From contig CM031558.1 of the NCBI GenBank assembly GCA_018466975.1, forward strand, positions 2,728,001 through 2,792,000: a stretch of 64,000 nucleotides of DNA. The letters are read 5' to 3'. The stretch is from Sparassis latifolia. Taxonomy: Eukaryota; Basidiomycota; Agaricomycetes; Polyporales; Sparassidaceae. The position numbers and the translations under genes are program-made. A model generated the notes under the pieces. That model had not been told where the DNA came from. It saw only the letters and a list, made by a program, of their open reading frames with translations, and ran no database searches. This document shows, one piece after another, positions 44,817 to 56,575 of the stretch. The stretch's first letter is position 1, and each line of letters begins with the position of its first letter.

Positions 44817-46755
44817 CTTCGACCATCCCTTAATTCTGTAAGCATTTACTGTATTCGCAACTGGGCGCCGAACTCTCCTGGGCCAGAAGGCAGAGTTAGC
44901 CCAAAATTTCCTTTCTCGGGGCCCAGAAACTCGTCTCCATTTATCGTGAACGTGCCGAAAACAAGCTCCAGCGCTCAAAAAGGTTTTTCTGGCTCAGAAA
45001 ACAACGCCTCATGCTCCTTGACGCGGACATAGCGCCAGCAACGCAGCGGAGTGTATGGTTTGAAGTTTCACGTTACTAACCGTTGTGGATCGGGGTTGTC
45101 CCTCGATGATTCGAGTCGTTGGTTAGCGGGAGCAGTGGAGCACTCATTTCTTACATTTTAAGGTCAACATGATCGTTCATCCACGCGGCACAGCAACGAT
45201 TGCTGACTGCATTTATCAGGATAAACACTAGAGCCGGCTTAAGACAGCTCCTACGACATACTGTGACGATCCAGGCCGATGGCTGGTGGTATCAGTTTCG
45301 CACTGGTTTATTCCCTCACTATTGGCACGACCACTGGATGCAGGAGGTCAACCTTTCCACGAATATTTGTCGTTACTGTAGTCCCAGATGTGCGCCACGT
45401 TAAACGTAGAATCAGCAAAGCTTAAAGTGACTCAGGGGCATCAATAATTCTCACCAGAGCTGCGCAACTATCGAGCGCTAGGAACTAGGACTAACACCAA
45501 GGCCGCCGAGACAGCTACAGTGGGCAGCTCAGGATGCTATGCCGAGGTCGTCTGGTACAAAACTTTTTCCAACTAGAAGTCTCTACCGGTGCAGATATGG
45601 CCGCCGAAATGCATTAGGCCACAAAGGGGCAATCAGAAATCCACGAGGGAAGGATTATACCAACATCGCAGTGGAAGGTGGATGGTAATTACCTGAGCGT
45701 TCGCCATGTTTACGGCAGGGTATCAAGATCGATCAGTTGGGCTGCGATCCAAGTAGAGCATGTAGTCGGAGAATGGAGACCATCTGGAGTGTAGAATCAC
45801 CCAGGGATGTGTAGTCACTACATCAATATGACGACGAGATGGGGTTTGACTAGGAATTTGACTAGGAAAAAGAACAGACTGTCGTTCCGCACTGCAATGA
45901 CAAAATTGCAAAAGGTACACTTATCAGGTGAAAAGAGACAGACTTGTTAGTGTTGATGCCCCTGGCCGTGGTATTCGTCTGGTCAAAGGTACATAGGCCT
46001 TAATGTCACCTGAAGGAGATACAGAATAAGGCTTGTAATTGTAGTTTAAGCAGGTGTAGAAACCGAGATCGGAGAAACCCCATATCTCCAGCCATGAACG
46101 ATGTGGCGATGTGACACTCCAGTAATCCAAAGTCCACGAGCGAAACCCTTGACATACTTCCCGGATGCAACAGCGTACTAGAAACACAAGACGTAGCACT
46201 TACCGCATAAGAAACTCCAAAATCGGCGCAAAGGAGATGGCAGGCATTTCCCCGAGCAACGGTAATGATGCCCAGGCAATAACTGCAGTCACCCGGCATT
46301 CCAAAAGAATCGTTCGCGCAAGACTGTAGGAGGAAAGTGGCAAAGAAAAAACACGCGGATTCCAGATCTGCATTCACTAAATAATCTCTGGCTGCATGAT
46401 GCAAACATCAATCAGAGCAGAAACACTTTGTGGTCTACTTACTCACGCCTCTACAAAGATCGATTTGGTACGGATGAGACCGCCACTCTCAATGTCCACA
46501 AGCTGAACGTGACATCCAACAGGATGTGTACAGTCAGAACCCCAAATTTACAGAAAACCAGTCCGGCTCACCGCTGGTCAGATGCCACAGGACGGACCAT
46601 CAAGAGACACAACCCTTGATGGCCCCAATCGTCCACATGCATCAATTCAAGAAGCAACACTCGGATCAGAAGTTGTGGGCCGAGCTATGTCGGACTGCAG
46701 GCTTGAGCGCTCTTCGCCCTTCCTCGTGCGCGGTGCTTGGGCATGCTCGTTCGAT
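44817..46755. other. Insertion of about 1.94 kb absent from the other FunK1 block
   Basis: In the other copy (near 25246) the flanks are joined. A short GATG occurs at both edges, which could be a 4-bp target repeat. No long terminal inverted repeat was seen. Minus-strand open pieces near 45924-46404 are Cys-containing and hydrophobic in part, but no family was recognised. Confidence 0.5.
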
Positions 46756-48007
46756 GATGCTGACGAGGACGGGAAAAGGCGCTGTCAAACAGACGCCTGC
46801 AGGAAAACCATACCACTGTGCGGAGGAACCCTCCACGGTCAATTGTGAAATAGGCAGAGCATACAACAGAGTGTCTGAGCGCAGGAAATTTCTGTGAAGG
46901 AATATGAAGTCATGCTGCCTAGCCATTGCGATATCACACAGACATACACAACTTACAACGGCTGATGTGAATTGAATGATACTCGGACCGAACTCAACTT
47001 CTCTTCTATGATCCCTCTCAATCTTCCGAAGTGGGTCCATGATGAATTCCCTGGTCGGCATGCCATAACAGTCCTTAAGTGTAGGCATAGCACGGCTTTA
47101 GAATCATTACAATAGTCCGTATGACGACCAGGACATGCCGCGAGGAACCCCAGATGGCGGCTCCAGTAAGTGAGATATCCAGACGCCAAAGACACAGCCG
47201 GAAGACTAGCTGCAGAAGCAGAGTGAGCATCTTGAAATGGTGTAGTATAGAACCCATAAAAAGAATTCAACACCTCGTGCTTTTGGTGTACCTCGTTCTC
47301 TGCATCTCCGATCGGAATCTGCCGATGTCTTCCACCCACAGGTGAGGTACATATCCAAGTTCCGCCGCGACATCGCGGCAAGTGCAAGCGCTCGTACTCA
47401 CAAATACAGCAATACTTACGAACTGCTGATGCTTGTTGCAGCTTTCCAGACTCAAGTTCCGGGTTTGTAGCTGAGCGACTAGTGGACCGCTGTCCGTCAC
47501 TTGACTGCAATATGGTAGACTGAGACAGTTGTAGGTACGATGCCGTCGCATGCCTGTGTAAGTGACTTGACTCTGCTCCATGCGTTGGTCCTGATCGATT
47601 GATTTCGCCCAGGAGCACCGAGTCTACCTCAGCTTCATGTGTCTGCCCAGCTGTCGAGTCAGCAAGAACTATGTCGTGATCCCTGATGTTCTGCATCAAT
47701 CTCACGCATCAGCAGACTTCGTCCCGGAACCTGCGTTGTTATCAGTCTGTGACTCGATTTGATCTTGAAATCTTGCTCGTGGTCGTTCTCTCAGGCATCC
47801 TTCTGAGTCGCTCTCCCAAACCGAATTCGAAATCTGTTTGACTCACAGAGACGGTCAAATTAGGGTGCTACACTACCTTTAGCCACAGACGTGTTCTTCG
47901 CGCACGTGCCAACTTGAAAATTAAAAAGTTCGGTCGCTCTGCAAACCACGGCAGTCACTCTCGGCCCTCCCTCGTCATCTATCATCACCTCTCTACGCAA
48001 ACTTAGA
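46756..48007. other. Membrane-protein remnant and upstream region of P2
   Basis: 46756-47270 matches 25250-25650 and holds minus-strand hydrophobic pieces such as ILHHFKMLTLLLQLVFRLCL and SIIQFTSAVVSCVCLCDIAM. They suggest a decayed multi-span membrane protein. 47310-48007 matches the region upstream of P1. A 250-codon open frame (46953-47705, minus) spans both blocks but has no counterpart in copy 1 and is not called. Confidence 0.4.
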
Positions 48008-50270
48008 ATGCCATTCTATATCTGCGATATACGTGAATGCAGCACGCCGAGCGTGCGCAAAGGTTGTTCCTTATGTAACCGCCATCTGTGCGCCACACAC
48101 ATAACATCAAACGACCATTCATGTCTCAACACAGACGTGAGTTTCTTTTTGTCGCTTGTGAACTGAGCTGAAGTCCTTAAAAGGATAAGATGCACGCTTT
48201 TGCAAGGTCTACAGAGCGAGACATCACTGCTCTTTTGTCTCGTATTAACGTTGAAGCTCTGCGAGCCAGAGCGAGCACCTTGAGGGACGGTGTCTCGTGC
48301 ACAATCCCGCTACTATCGTACGACGCGGAGACTTCTTGGGATGTTATGGGTGGCATGAATTATCATGTCAATATTACCTTTGAAGATGGAGTCGTTTGGC
48401 TTTGTCGAGTCCGCCGGAGAGACGCATCTTCCCCTCCCACTGTGTTGCAGAATCGTATTCTCCTCAGCGAAGCGGCCACCTTGCGCTATCTCTCTACAAT
48501 ATCCGTTCCGGTTCCCAAAGTGTACGACGCCGTCGCCGATTCTCCGTCTAACCCTGTTGGCGTTGGATATATCCTAATGGAGAAACTGCAGGGAAAGTCG
48601 CTCGACTGGTTCGACTTGGACCGCGACGGGAAGTCCAAGATTCTGGAGCAACTCGCGCAGATTTATATAGCGCTCGAGAAGCACACGTTCCCTGCTATTG
48701 GATGTCTCGAGGAGGGAGGTGTAGTGGGACAATTGGTTAACAGCGCTGCCGCGGATGTAGACGCTGTTGGACACCTCCAGCTCTTGGGTCCGTTCGCCAC
48801 TCCATTCGAGTACAGGTATACGCTCGCCCTGCACCAACTCGCTATCATCGGAAACGGAGAGGTGTACGCCTCAAACGCGCATGCCGTCGACGCTTATCTT
48901 GTCCACCGGTACCTCTTGGATCATATGTCCCTCTTCGTTCAGCAAGACGAGGCAGAGAAGCCTGGCTACTATCTGAAGCACATGGATGACAAGGGCGATC
49001 ACATTCTTGTTGACGAGGCACTCAATATTGTTGGTGTAGTAGACTGGGAGTGGGCACAGACAACCTCGAAGTGCGAGGCGTTCGCCGCTCCCATATTTCT
49101 CTTGGACGTTCTTGCATACTTCAAAGGCAAAAGTGAGCTCAGCGACGACGAGTTGCTCTTCGCTTCAATTCTTGAATCTCAAGGACGCTACGACTTGGCT
49201 TCCTTCGTACGTAAAGGTCGCGTGGAGCATCAATTGGCGTTCTGTATTGGTGGAGATTATGAGAGTGAGAGCTTTCAAACTTTGTTCTCCGGTTTGCGCG
49301 CATCCTTGCAGATCGCCAAAAATGATGATCCGAAGGTAGATTGGGAGCTCTGGAGGAAGGAGGCTCTTACTAAGTATAGAGATGAACCCGTCTTACAAGC
49401 ATTAATGTCTGATTTGTGAAGTGGTTCGTCTATTGTACTATATCAACCCACTCCAGCATTGTTCGTATTTTCTTCGGCATACTTTACTTGTTTGTTCATT
49501 GCTGTTCGTTCCACGTTATCGGTGTATCTCCTGTGTGTGTTATCTTGCCATTTCGAAATGCATTCCTGTTGCAGCAATACCGCAAGCGGGGCGTTATATA
49601 TCCGTTTCGAACAAGTCGAACTAAAGACCTGGCATAAGAGCGCGGCTGTAGTGGGGCTTCCAAATCGAATGTGCCGGTCTGACTCGATTGCGAACAGGAA
49701 CCTTGTGATCCATCGTCGCGAGCGCTGAGCGGCAAGCCTCATGTGTTGCATGTTTTTCACGCTATACCATAGTGATGGAGTCAGCATAATCATTATCTGC
49801 AGCTTTGAAGCTCAGCTCAACAATGGAAGTCGAAGATACAAACAGCGAGATCAAAGAACAGGCTTACACGAGATATCGCGGACAGCGGCATATCTGACCG
49901 TTTCGACACTCTGCCACCCTTGCTACGCGGAGAAGCTGGCGCGTAACCTGGGGGATCCATTACAGGCATAGCTCCTTTATGGTGACAGATGACTAGGCTT
50001 AAGGAACGAGGCTTTTTAATAGATCCGAGTGCTGTAAACAATTTCTTGTTCTATTAGCAGGAATGGGAAAGCTTCTGTGATGGGCGTCAGTGGACTCAGG
50101 AAACCGTGCTGAGGAACCACCGAGAATGATGCCAGATGGAAACATCGCATGCCTCGACTGCTATTTCTGACAGTTAAAAGGCCAAGAGAAGGACGATCGA
50201 ACTCACCGTCTCGACCTCCAGAGTCAGCACTTTCCACAGAAATCTCACGTTCAATCATCCTCATTTGTAT
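47310..50270. repeat. Segmental duplication, AN1-APH block, copy 2
   Basis: Counterpart of 32840-35862. Confidence 0.85.
48008..49419 (+). CDS. AN1-type zinc finger fused to an APH-like kinase (P2)
   Basis: Exon 1 (48008-48136, MPFYICDIRECSTPSVRKGC) and exon 2 (48190-49419) join across a 53-nt GTGAGT intron; 452 residues like P1. The AN1 Cys/His set is complete. The kinase loop HMDDKGDHILVDE has the same His-for-Asn change and VVDWEWA is kept. By hand count about 30 of 409 residues differ from P1 in the second exon. Changes cluster around the segment after VDAVG (HLQLLGPFATPFEYRYTLAL), while the catalytic region is almost identical. Both copies being open after duplication, while neighbouring reductases broke, suggests selection on this gene. 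Confidence 0.9.
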
Positions 50271-51220
50271 CATAATGCCTGCCCACCATTGCAACACTGC
50301 CGGTTGCGTTAAATGGGCCGTCACCGGTACCAACCACTGCGCTGAACGTGAGTGTTCAGCAGTTCAATAGATATCAAATGTGCTCACTCATGTGGCCACA
50401 TTTCCTTAGACGGAGGAAAGTTCAATACTGGCGGCCAGACTCGCTAAAGCACCTGCAGACTACGACTACAAGATATGTGAGCAGACCATAGTGAGCATGG
50501 ATGGTTGACTGACAACACAACCTGTAGCATTCCTATCGCTTTACGTACCATTCTTCTACACGTTTCGACTACTTATCATTTTCTCTATGCTTTGCGAGTT
50601 GCTGTGTCGTTATGGTTTCTATCTGTTCTCTCGTATCAGCAGACCGTCTCAATGTACGTAGTAGTGCACCTTTAGGTCTCCAGGATGGGCATGCTATCTC
50701 CGTCTGCGATATAGTAGATTGATGACCTGGTCTCCCATTCAACCTGTGGACGTCAAAAAATAGAACACTCACTTCACTTCAGATAACAATATGGCCCAGG
50801 CCAAAAAAGCAGAAGGCCGATAGAAAATAACTGGAACAGCCACGCGGCCATATGGAATCGAGCATAGTTTACGCATCGGGGGAGAAATGGGGATACGGGC
50901 ATGTCGAGGGAATGCACATTGCATACACTCGGACACGTTGCCGTTGTAGACTTGGTTTAAAGACAGAGTTCATATTGCTCCGATGACCGGTCGACATACA
51001 GTGGCCAAGGCAACTGGTACGCAATGCCCTGCTACCAATGGCGGATAACTTTATCTTGCGCTAGGTCCATGGATAATCACAAGAATTACGAAAGTCGATG
51101 TGGAAGAAGACCGTGTACAGTGCGTCCGGTAAGTGCTGCCAATTGCGAGATTTACACTACTTCTCCGTGTGGCCAATGCAAATGGGATCTCATTGCTTCG
51201 TTGATGAGCTCAATACAGAA
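49420..51220. other. Spacer between P2 and reductase B''
   Basis: To 50270 it matches the spacer after P1. From about 50274 a short unique segment encodes MPAHHCNTAGCVKWAVTGTN with a possible GTGAGT intron and a second open piece ILAARLAKAPADYDYKI. The phases do not join, so it is noted only as a possible exon. The rest of the 750 bp up to 51020 is unassigned. Confidence 0.4.
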
Positions 51221-53547
51221 CTACGGGGTCTCCTGCGGGCGTACGATGAGCTTCAGACCACTGACCTCATTGTTCTTGAGCCTCTCTAACCCTCCAGGAA
51301 TCCCCACCAACCCATTAGACAGTACCTCAACACGATTCGGCTAAAAACACATATGTACAAACAGCAGCAGAGACAGACGATATCTTGCTTACCTTGATCA
51401 AACCCCGTTCCAGCAAAGACGTCAGCTGCCCGAATAGGCTTGCGCTCGTCCTGCGGTTCTCAACAGCGTAAGTGTCTCCTTCCGCGCGCACGATCTTCTT
51501 CTCCGGTGTCTTCTTCGAAGGATCCACTGCATCCTCGAGGACGACTACGAGGGTTCCACCGGGTGCGAGGATATTGTACGCGGCGTTCTGTGTATCGCGC
51601 AAACCGACTGCGTCATATATTGTCTTGACAGGTAGTGATGTTGTGTCGGTAACGGCGGATCGGAGTTCTGGGTCCTGCGATCTAGGATATTGTACGCGGC
51701 GGAGTTCTGTGTATCGTTGGCATTGTGAAGAGACGCAGTGACTATGATGGGAGAGAAGCCAGAGAGCTTGGTCAACTGAATCACTGCCATCGGAAATTTC
51801 AGCCAGGTCGGAGTGCTGAGTAAATGATCATTTGGTGCGTACCGATTTGACCCACTGAAGTAGTACCTCCAAAGATCATCATCGGCTTTCCTGCATACTT
51901 CCCTCGTCCACCTTTTTCCCACGGTGGGAATAGAGCCGCGCTGCTGGAGGGATCATCTCGATTGAACAGACCAAGCGCTGCTGTCACCACGCTCACTGGG
52001 AGTGCTGCAGCGTCATCCAAAGAAAGCTTGTACGGAACCTTGCGTACGTACGTCACCCAGGGTGCGAAGGGGCACACATAGTATGTTGGGTACATACCTT
52101 AGCTGTGATGTCAGCGTCAGCAAGAATATATTGCTGGAAGGTGGCATGAGCGTTATCGAACGCGCCCTCGGTAAACCTGACGAAATGCCAAGGCTCCCCA
52201 TCAACATGGGATTCCTACCTCAGAATGTGCAACAACACTCACACTCTGTCACCGATAGTGAATCCAGATACTCCCCTACCGAACCCTACCACCATACCAG
52301 CAGCGTCCAGGCCCAGGACAGCAGGATACTCCGTGACGAAGATGCCGCGCGTTTGGATCTTCCAATCTACGGGGTTTAAGGCGGAAGATTCGACTTTCAC
52401 AAGCAACTCGCCAAAGCCGGGAGTCGGTATTTCCACGGCTCGGATGACAAACGGACCCTGTTTGTACCGGACGATGAGTGCTTTCTGCTGGGCAGGCATG
52501 GTCAATGGTAGTTAATGGACGCTTCCAAGCTTGGACGATTGACCCATTTGCTAGTGAGTACACCGCAATCAAGGTTCTGCCCGCGGATGCACCTCTAAGA
52601 AGTTCGCCAAGCTGAGATAACGAGAGCTTAGCAGCCATGAGATTAGACGTGCTACAAATTCATGCGACGGTCAACTAAACGCACCATGTGCCTCTGCGTT
52701 TGGAATACCAAGGTAATGAGGGCACGCAAGCGGAACGATGAAAATAAACCCAGTCACTTTTGCATTTTCTGGGGCGGCAGAAACGCGGGGACGTGTCATA
52801 ATTTGAGATTCAATGGCACCTTGTGCCCAAATTCGAAGCCAGCGTGACCCGGTCAGCGTCTGTCTTATAGGAACGAAGTACGGTACTTACCGTACGCGTG
52901 TGACGAATATTCCTGACACATTACTTGCACTCGCGTCCACGTACATCGAGAGTCATGCCCTTGTTCAAGGCAGGCATTGCTCCTTGCTGCATCGAATGGG
53001 TCGCAAGAGATCGCACCGACCACTAAGCACTTACGGATGAGATAACTCACTGGTTCCATCGTGGGCGCGTATGCAGCCGCACATGATGTCGAAAGCCGTG
53101 AGTTCTAAGATTTGGTTTGATATTGCGACGTCATGGCGCAATCAGGAAGTGTGTCATATCCGAGGTCTGTAGGAGTTCCACGTCCCGGACAATGTACGGC
53201 AGAACGAGCAGCATTGCGTTGAGGTGAAGCCCTATAGAGAATAATCAAGGTCTGTGCTGTCAGTTTCACACCGCGGCAGACCTAAGCACAGATATGTCCT
53301 GCATCGGTGTACTTCGTGAGAATGGAAGTAGAATTCAAGTCCTGAGCCGGCCGAGAGGTACAGAAAAAACAGTAGGAGATCGATACCACTGAGCCCGACG
53401 AGTGATCAGGGGTTGCCTGAGTAGTTAGGCTGAGTGATAACAGACCATCTAAGATGAAAGAGCATCGACTTGTTGAAACTCGAGGGAAACGTAGAAGACT
53501 CATTCAAATTTCAACGCTCAGTTCAAGTTAGCGCCCATGGCGTTATG
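51025..53547. repeat. Segmental duplication, reductase block, copy 3 (B half only)
   Basis: Matches 10340 to about 12830 and 35826 to about 38060. It ends near GTTAGCGCCCATG, so gene C is missing from this copy. Confidence 0.8.
51221..52499 (-). pseudogene. Trans-enoyl-reductase-like gene B'', broken in the last exon
   Basis: Start MPAQQKALIVRYKQG (52499; an upstream in-frame Met at 52505 is possible). Exon 1 and exon 2 (DNAHATFQQYILADADITAK) are open, unlike in B and B'. The last exon is broken at 51660-51716: the segment that should encode SLHNAKLLKSYGVTHILDRR is replaced by a copy of nearby DNA from 51567-51597. The rest (GLRDTQNAAYNILAPGGTLV, RVEVL) is conserved; stop at 51221. It was probably the last B copy to lose function. 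Confidence 0.82.
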
Positions 53548-54436
53548 AGCGCTTGTTTGGGCGCTTGTCATATGCCAGTGAAGCCTAAACTCGTTCTGTC
53601 CGAGTTTTCCAGCATGTCTCGACCTTGTTTCTCATTGTATCAGGGTATCTTGAAAAGCTTGCGTCTTTGACTGATTCAGAGCGCTGTGTGCAGACTTCTG
53701 TGTCTTATGTGCGAGCTCGAAGACCAGGACCAAATTACCAAGTTTTCCAGCGTGAAGGCCGAGGATGATGTCCCTCGATCCATGACGGTCTGATACTGCA
53801 TAATCTGGCCGTAGCCTTCTCTATTTCCTACACGACAACGAACGCATTGGGGACGGATGAGGTCGAGCTGCCATCGATGTCTTACTGGGTTGGAACTTGG
53901 CGCGGCGTCTGTCGAGGAGCTCAAGAATGTGTCTATACATTGGCGGTCTCTGGACTTCTCAGATTTCGGAGCTGTCTGATTTCAGACCTCTTGTTGAATC
54001 ATCACTTTCCTTGACCTCGGTCGGTACATGTGTGGGTCTGTTTCACGGACTCCGGTGATTCATCGATATCGTCGACGTTAACGTTATATAATGCACACAA
54101 GGTCCAAGGGTTGACTCATCCATCTACAGGATCACGAAGACGAACGGAGGTCGGATCCAGGTTCAAATGTTCAACATTGATAGTCATCGACACGTAATAT
54201 GCACGCAGTCCTCCATGCCGTTGTCGCATGTCGTGAACGGATCTTGTCATGGCTCCGTGTCGACAGGCATAACTGCCTACAGCCAAATACCACGACGACA
54301 GTTCGCTTAACTGCGCCATTTGCTCTGGTAAGTTTTACTATCCCATAATTTCAGAAAATTAGACTGTCTCAAAATGACACGCCATCCACAGCTCCCTCCA
54401 CTGCAGCAACACCGCGAGTGCTCGCGCGTCTAACCC
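52500..54436. other. Spacer, left part duplicated
   Basis: 52500-53547 is duplicated spacer. 53548-54436 is single-copy DNA without a supported gene; it should include the promoter of the kinase-like gene at 54437. Confidence 0.5.
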
Positions 54437-55502
54437 ATGCAGACAACCCTATACATCACTTTCCCAGGATTCCAGCCTAGGCAGTGTTTTTCAGTTGGCG
54501 AAGACGATGGCTATCCACCCCAGGAGCTCAACGTGGAAGTGTACGAGGACGAGGAGTTCGAGCAAGACTTGTCGGACGAGCTGTACGCTCGGATCCACTT
54601 TGGAATCATGCGCGATCCCTCGGGCTGCTCTAGACGCGTCGTACTGAAGATGTCTTTCCCGAACACAAAACACGAACTCGTTCGCGAAGCGAAGTTTTAC
54701 GCGAATGAGTTAAGGCCGTTGCAGGGCGACGCGGTCCCGCGATTTTACGGATTATTTCGCGGCGAGGGTCTGGCATTTCCGGGCGAGGACGAGGTGGCAT
54801 GCATCGTGCTCGAACATTGCGGATTGTCGGTGGGCGATCATTTCCATCACATGCCTCTCGCCGACAGGTCAGCCGTTCCGAGTCCGCGTTTGCGGATAGT
54901 GCTGACAATAAATACAGAGTGAAGATCCTGGGCCAGCTTCGGAAAGTGCATCGTGCCGGTGTCCTGTACTTGCACGATTTCGAGGAGCGGCACGTCCTAG
55001 AGCAGGATGGGTCGTTCAAAGTCATCGACTTTCACCGAGCGCAAATCCATGAACCCCCGTGCGACTCTACGTTGCCCGATGATCTGCTCGCTGGCAAGCC
55101 CATCCGCGACGTGATGACGTCCGGCTGTAACGTCATTTGGGTTTATTGTTACGAATTCCGGATCTGGGATAATGGTGGGTTTCTCTCGATTAAGTGGAGG
55201 GTCCAACAGCTGATACGCTTGTAGGCCTTGTATCTCTTGCAGAAGGCGAAAGAACCTTAGCCAGAAGAGATGGCTGGCCCTCTCAGGAAATCCTCGATGC
55301 ATTCACGCCTACGTGCGTCGGTTCGTGGTCAGACGAGGCCGTGGCGACTCTGTTTGAAATGCTGAAGATCATGGCTCCGGAGATCAAGCGAGGGCGATTG
55401 GAAGATCTAAAGCCGACCGTTAACGCGAGGTATTTAGAACTACTGGAGAAGGAGGCGCCTCTGCGCACGCACATATTCCTGTTCCGTGAGTATCGAGAGT
55501 GA
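54437..55502 (+). CDS. Kinase-like protein of basidiomycete type
   Basis: Three exons join in frame: 54437-54867, 54918-55174 and 55225-55502, giving 321 residues. The N-lobe contains RRVVLKMSFPNTKHELVREA (Lys and Glu as in kinases) and a hinge VACIVLEHCGLSVGD. The C-lobe has HRAGVLYLHDFEERHVL and FKVIDFHRA, a catalytic-loop and DFG-like pair. The loop reads HDFEERHV where typical relatives have HxDxxxRN, so the Asn is replaced by His. No signal peptide or transmembrane segment. It is not FunK1; it resembles the short fungal kinase-like proteins related to lipopolysaccharide/Kdo-type kinases. The product may be catalytically weak. Start chosen as the only ATG before the conserved region in frame. 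Confidence 0.75.
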
Positions 55503-56088
55503 CCGCCGACCGGTGTCCGTGCAGTATGTGTGTCCCAAGTTGTTGTGTATCTCGACATGCTGATCGCAAAGCGTTTAACGTCATTCATTTTGCTGACGTA
55601 CACATCGAAAATATCCATGACCCGGTGTCACGGTATACATACAGAACAATATAATCCATGGTTTGTCCGTCCCGTGTCCCTCCGTACGGTTGCCGAGGAT
55701 GGACAGGTCTGTTCCCCAAGACTCGCAGCGACGTGTTTGGCCTGGACACACGACCTATATGCAGTATGCCGAGAGGTGCCGCGGTGGCCGCTGAGCCGGA
55801 GGCCGGCTCGATGAGGTCCACCTGTCTAACATTGGTCTAACGGGAGTTACGGCACTTGAAGCTGTCTAATTATCTTTGAATGTTTCCCAAGGCATGCGCG
55901 CAACAAAATACACGCTCTGAAGTGACGGAACATCCGGGCTTACTGCCGTCGAGATTGTCGTGTCAGTGCGCCACCAGTTGGCCACCAGTATACCACATAA
56001 GGTTTGTTTGTCCGGGCCAAACAAGTTTCCGCACGACTAGCGACCTGCACGTTACTATGCGTATCCTACGGCACAACGGAAGAGCAAC
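55503..56088. other. Intergenic region
   Basis: No supported gene or repeat. Confidence 0.5.
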
Positions 56089-56090
56089 TA

Positions 56091-56468
56091 GGGGCGTTCA
56101 GTTGTATCTGCGAAAGCGGCTTTTCGTCGCTGTTGCTTAAGACCACATGACCTGAGCATCATGTGCACGTTGTTGTGTTCTAGCCGTGACTGTGATCACT
56201 CACTAGGGTTAGCTAGGGTTGGGAAAATGCAAACGTTTGCCGGGCCGCCGATGGTGGCTGGAGACCCAATCTGGGAAAGCTAACCCCTCAAGTGGAAACA
56301 TCGGGGGTTTCCGGTGGAAAACCTCACAAACTCCGGGGACCCATCGCTAACCCTAGCATATACTCTCAGTCTGCACATGATCCTCGGATCACGCAAAAGT
56401 CATGTGCCGGTAAGCTGCTTTCTGAGAAAGCGACGAAAGCCGCTTTCGCAGATACAACTGAACGCCCC
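56091..56468. mobile_element. Hairpin MITE with TA target site, 378 bp
   Basis: Ends are inverted copies of GGGGCGTTCAGTTGTATCTG, extending through GCGAAAGCGGCTTT for over 35 bp with few mismatches. TA dinucleotides flank both ends (56089-56090, 56469-56470), as for Tc1/mariner-type MITEs. A second inverted pair, CTAGGGTTAGC (about 56203 and 56350), lies inside. Confidence 0.88.
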
Positions 56469-56470
56469 TA

Positions 56471-56575
56471 CTAATTGATCAACAGGTCGGGCACTTCCAA
56501 GTTGTTGATGGTAGCTATAGCTTCATCTCCGATGATATTGTTTCCAGATTTGAAATTCGAGGCAACAATACAGTA
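56471..56575 (-). CDS. Possible terminal exon of an unknown gene
   Basis: After a CAG acceptor (56576), 34 codons read YCIVASNFKSGNNIIGDEAI and ATINNLEVPDLLIN, then stop. Composition looks coding, but the upstream exons (an open frame continues to 56806) are not convincing. The stop codon lies directly beside the target site of the MITE at 56091-56468. Family not recognised. Confidence 0.3.
   Translation of the reverse strand, partial: YCIVASNFKSGNNIIGDEAIATINNLEVPDLLIN

Larger units (their letters stand above)
42000..47270. repeat. Segmental duplication, FunK1 block, copy 2
   Basis: Counterpart of 20868-25650, lacking the 1.46-kb transposon but containing an unrelated insertion of about 1.94 kb (44817-46755). 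Confidence 0.85.

Noticed and set aside
45924..46404. Cys-containing minus-strand open frames as a secreted protein
   Set aside because: Two overlapping frames compete, no leader peptide or clean introns; kept only as content of the 1.94-kb insertion.
46953..47705. 250-codon open frame on the minus strand
   Set aside because: It crosses from the FunK1 block into the AN1-APH block, has no open counterpart in the other copies, and shows low-complexity composition without a family.
50274..50480. Third AN1-APH gene start
   Set aside because: It has a C-x4-C start but lacks the rest of the AN1 ligands, and the exon phases do not join.
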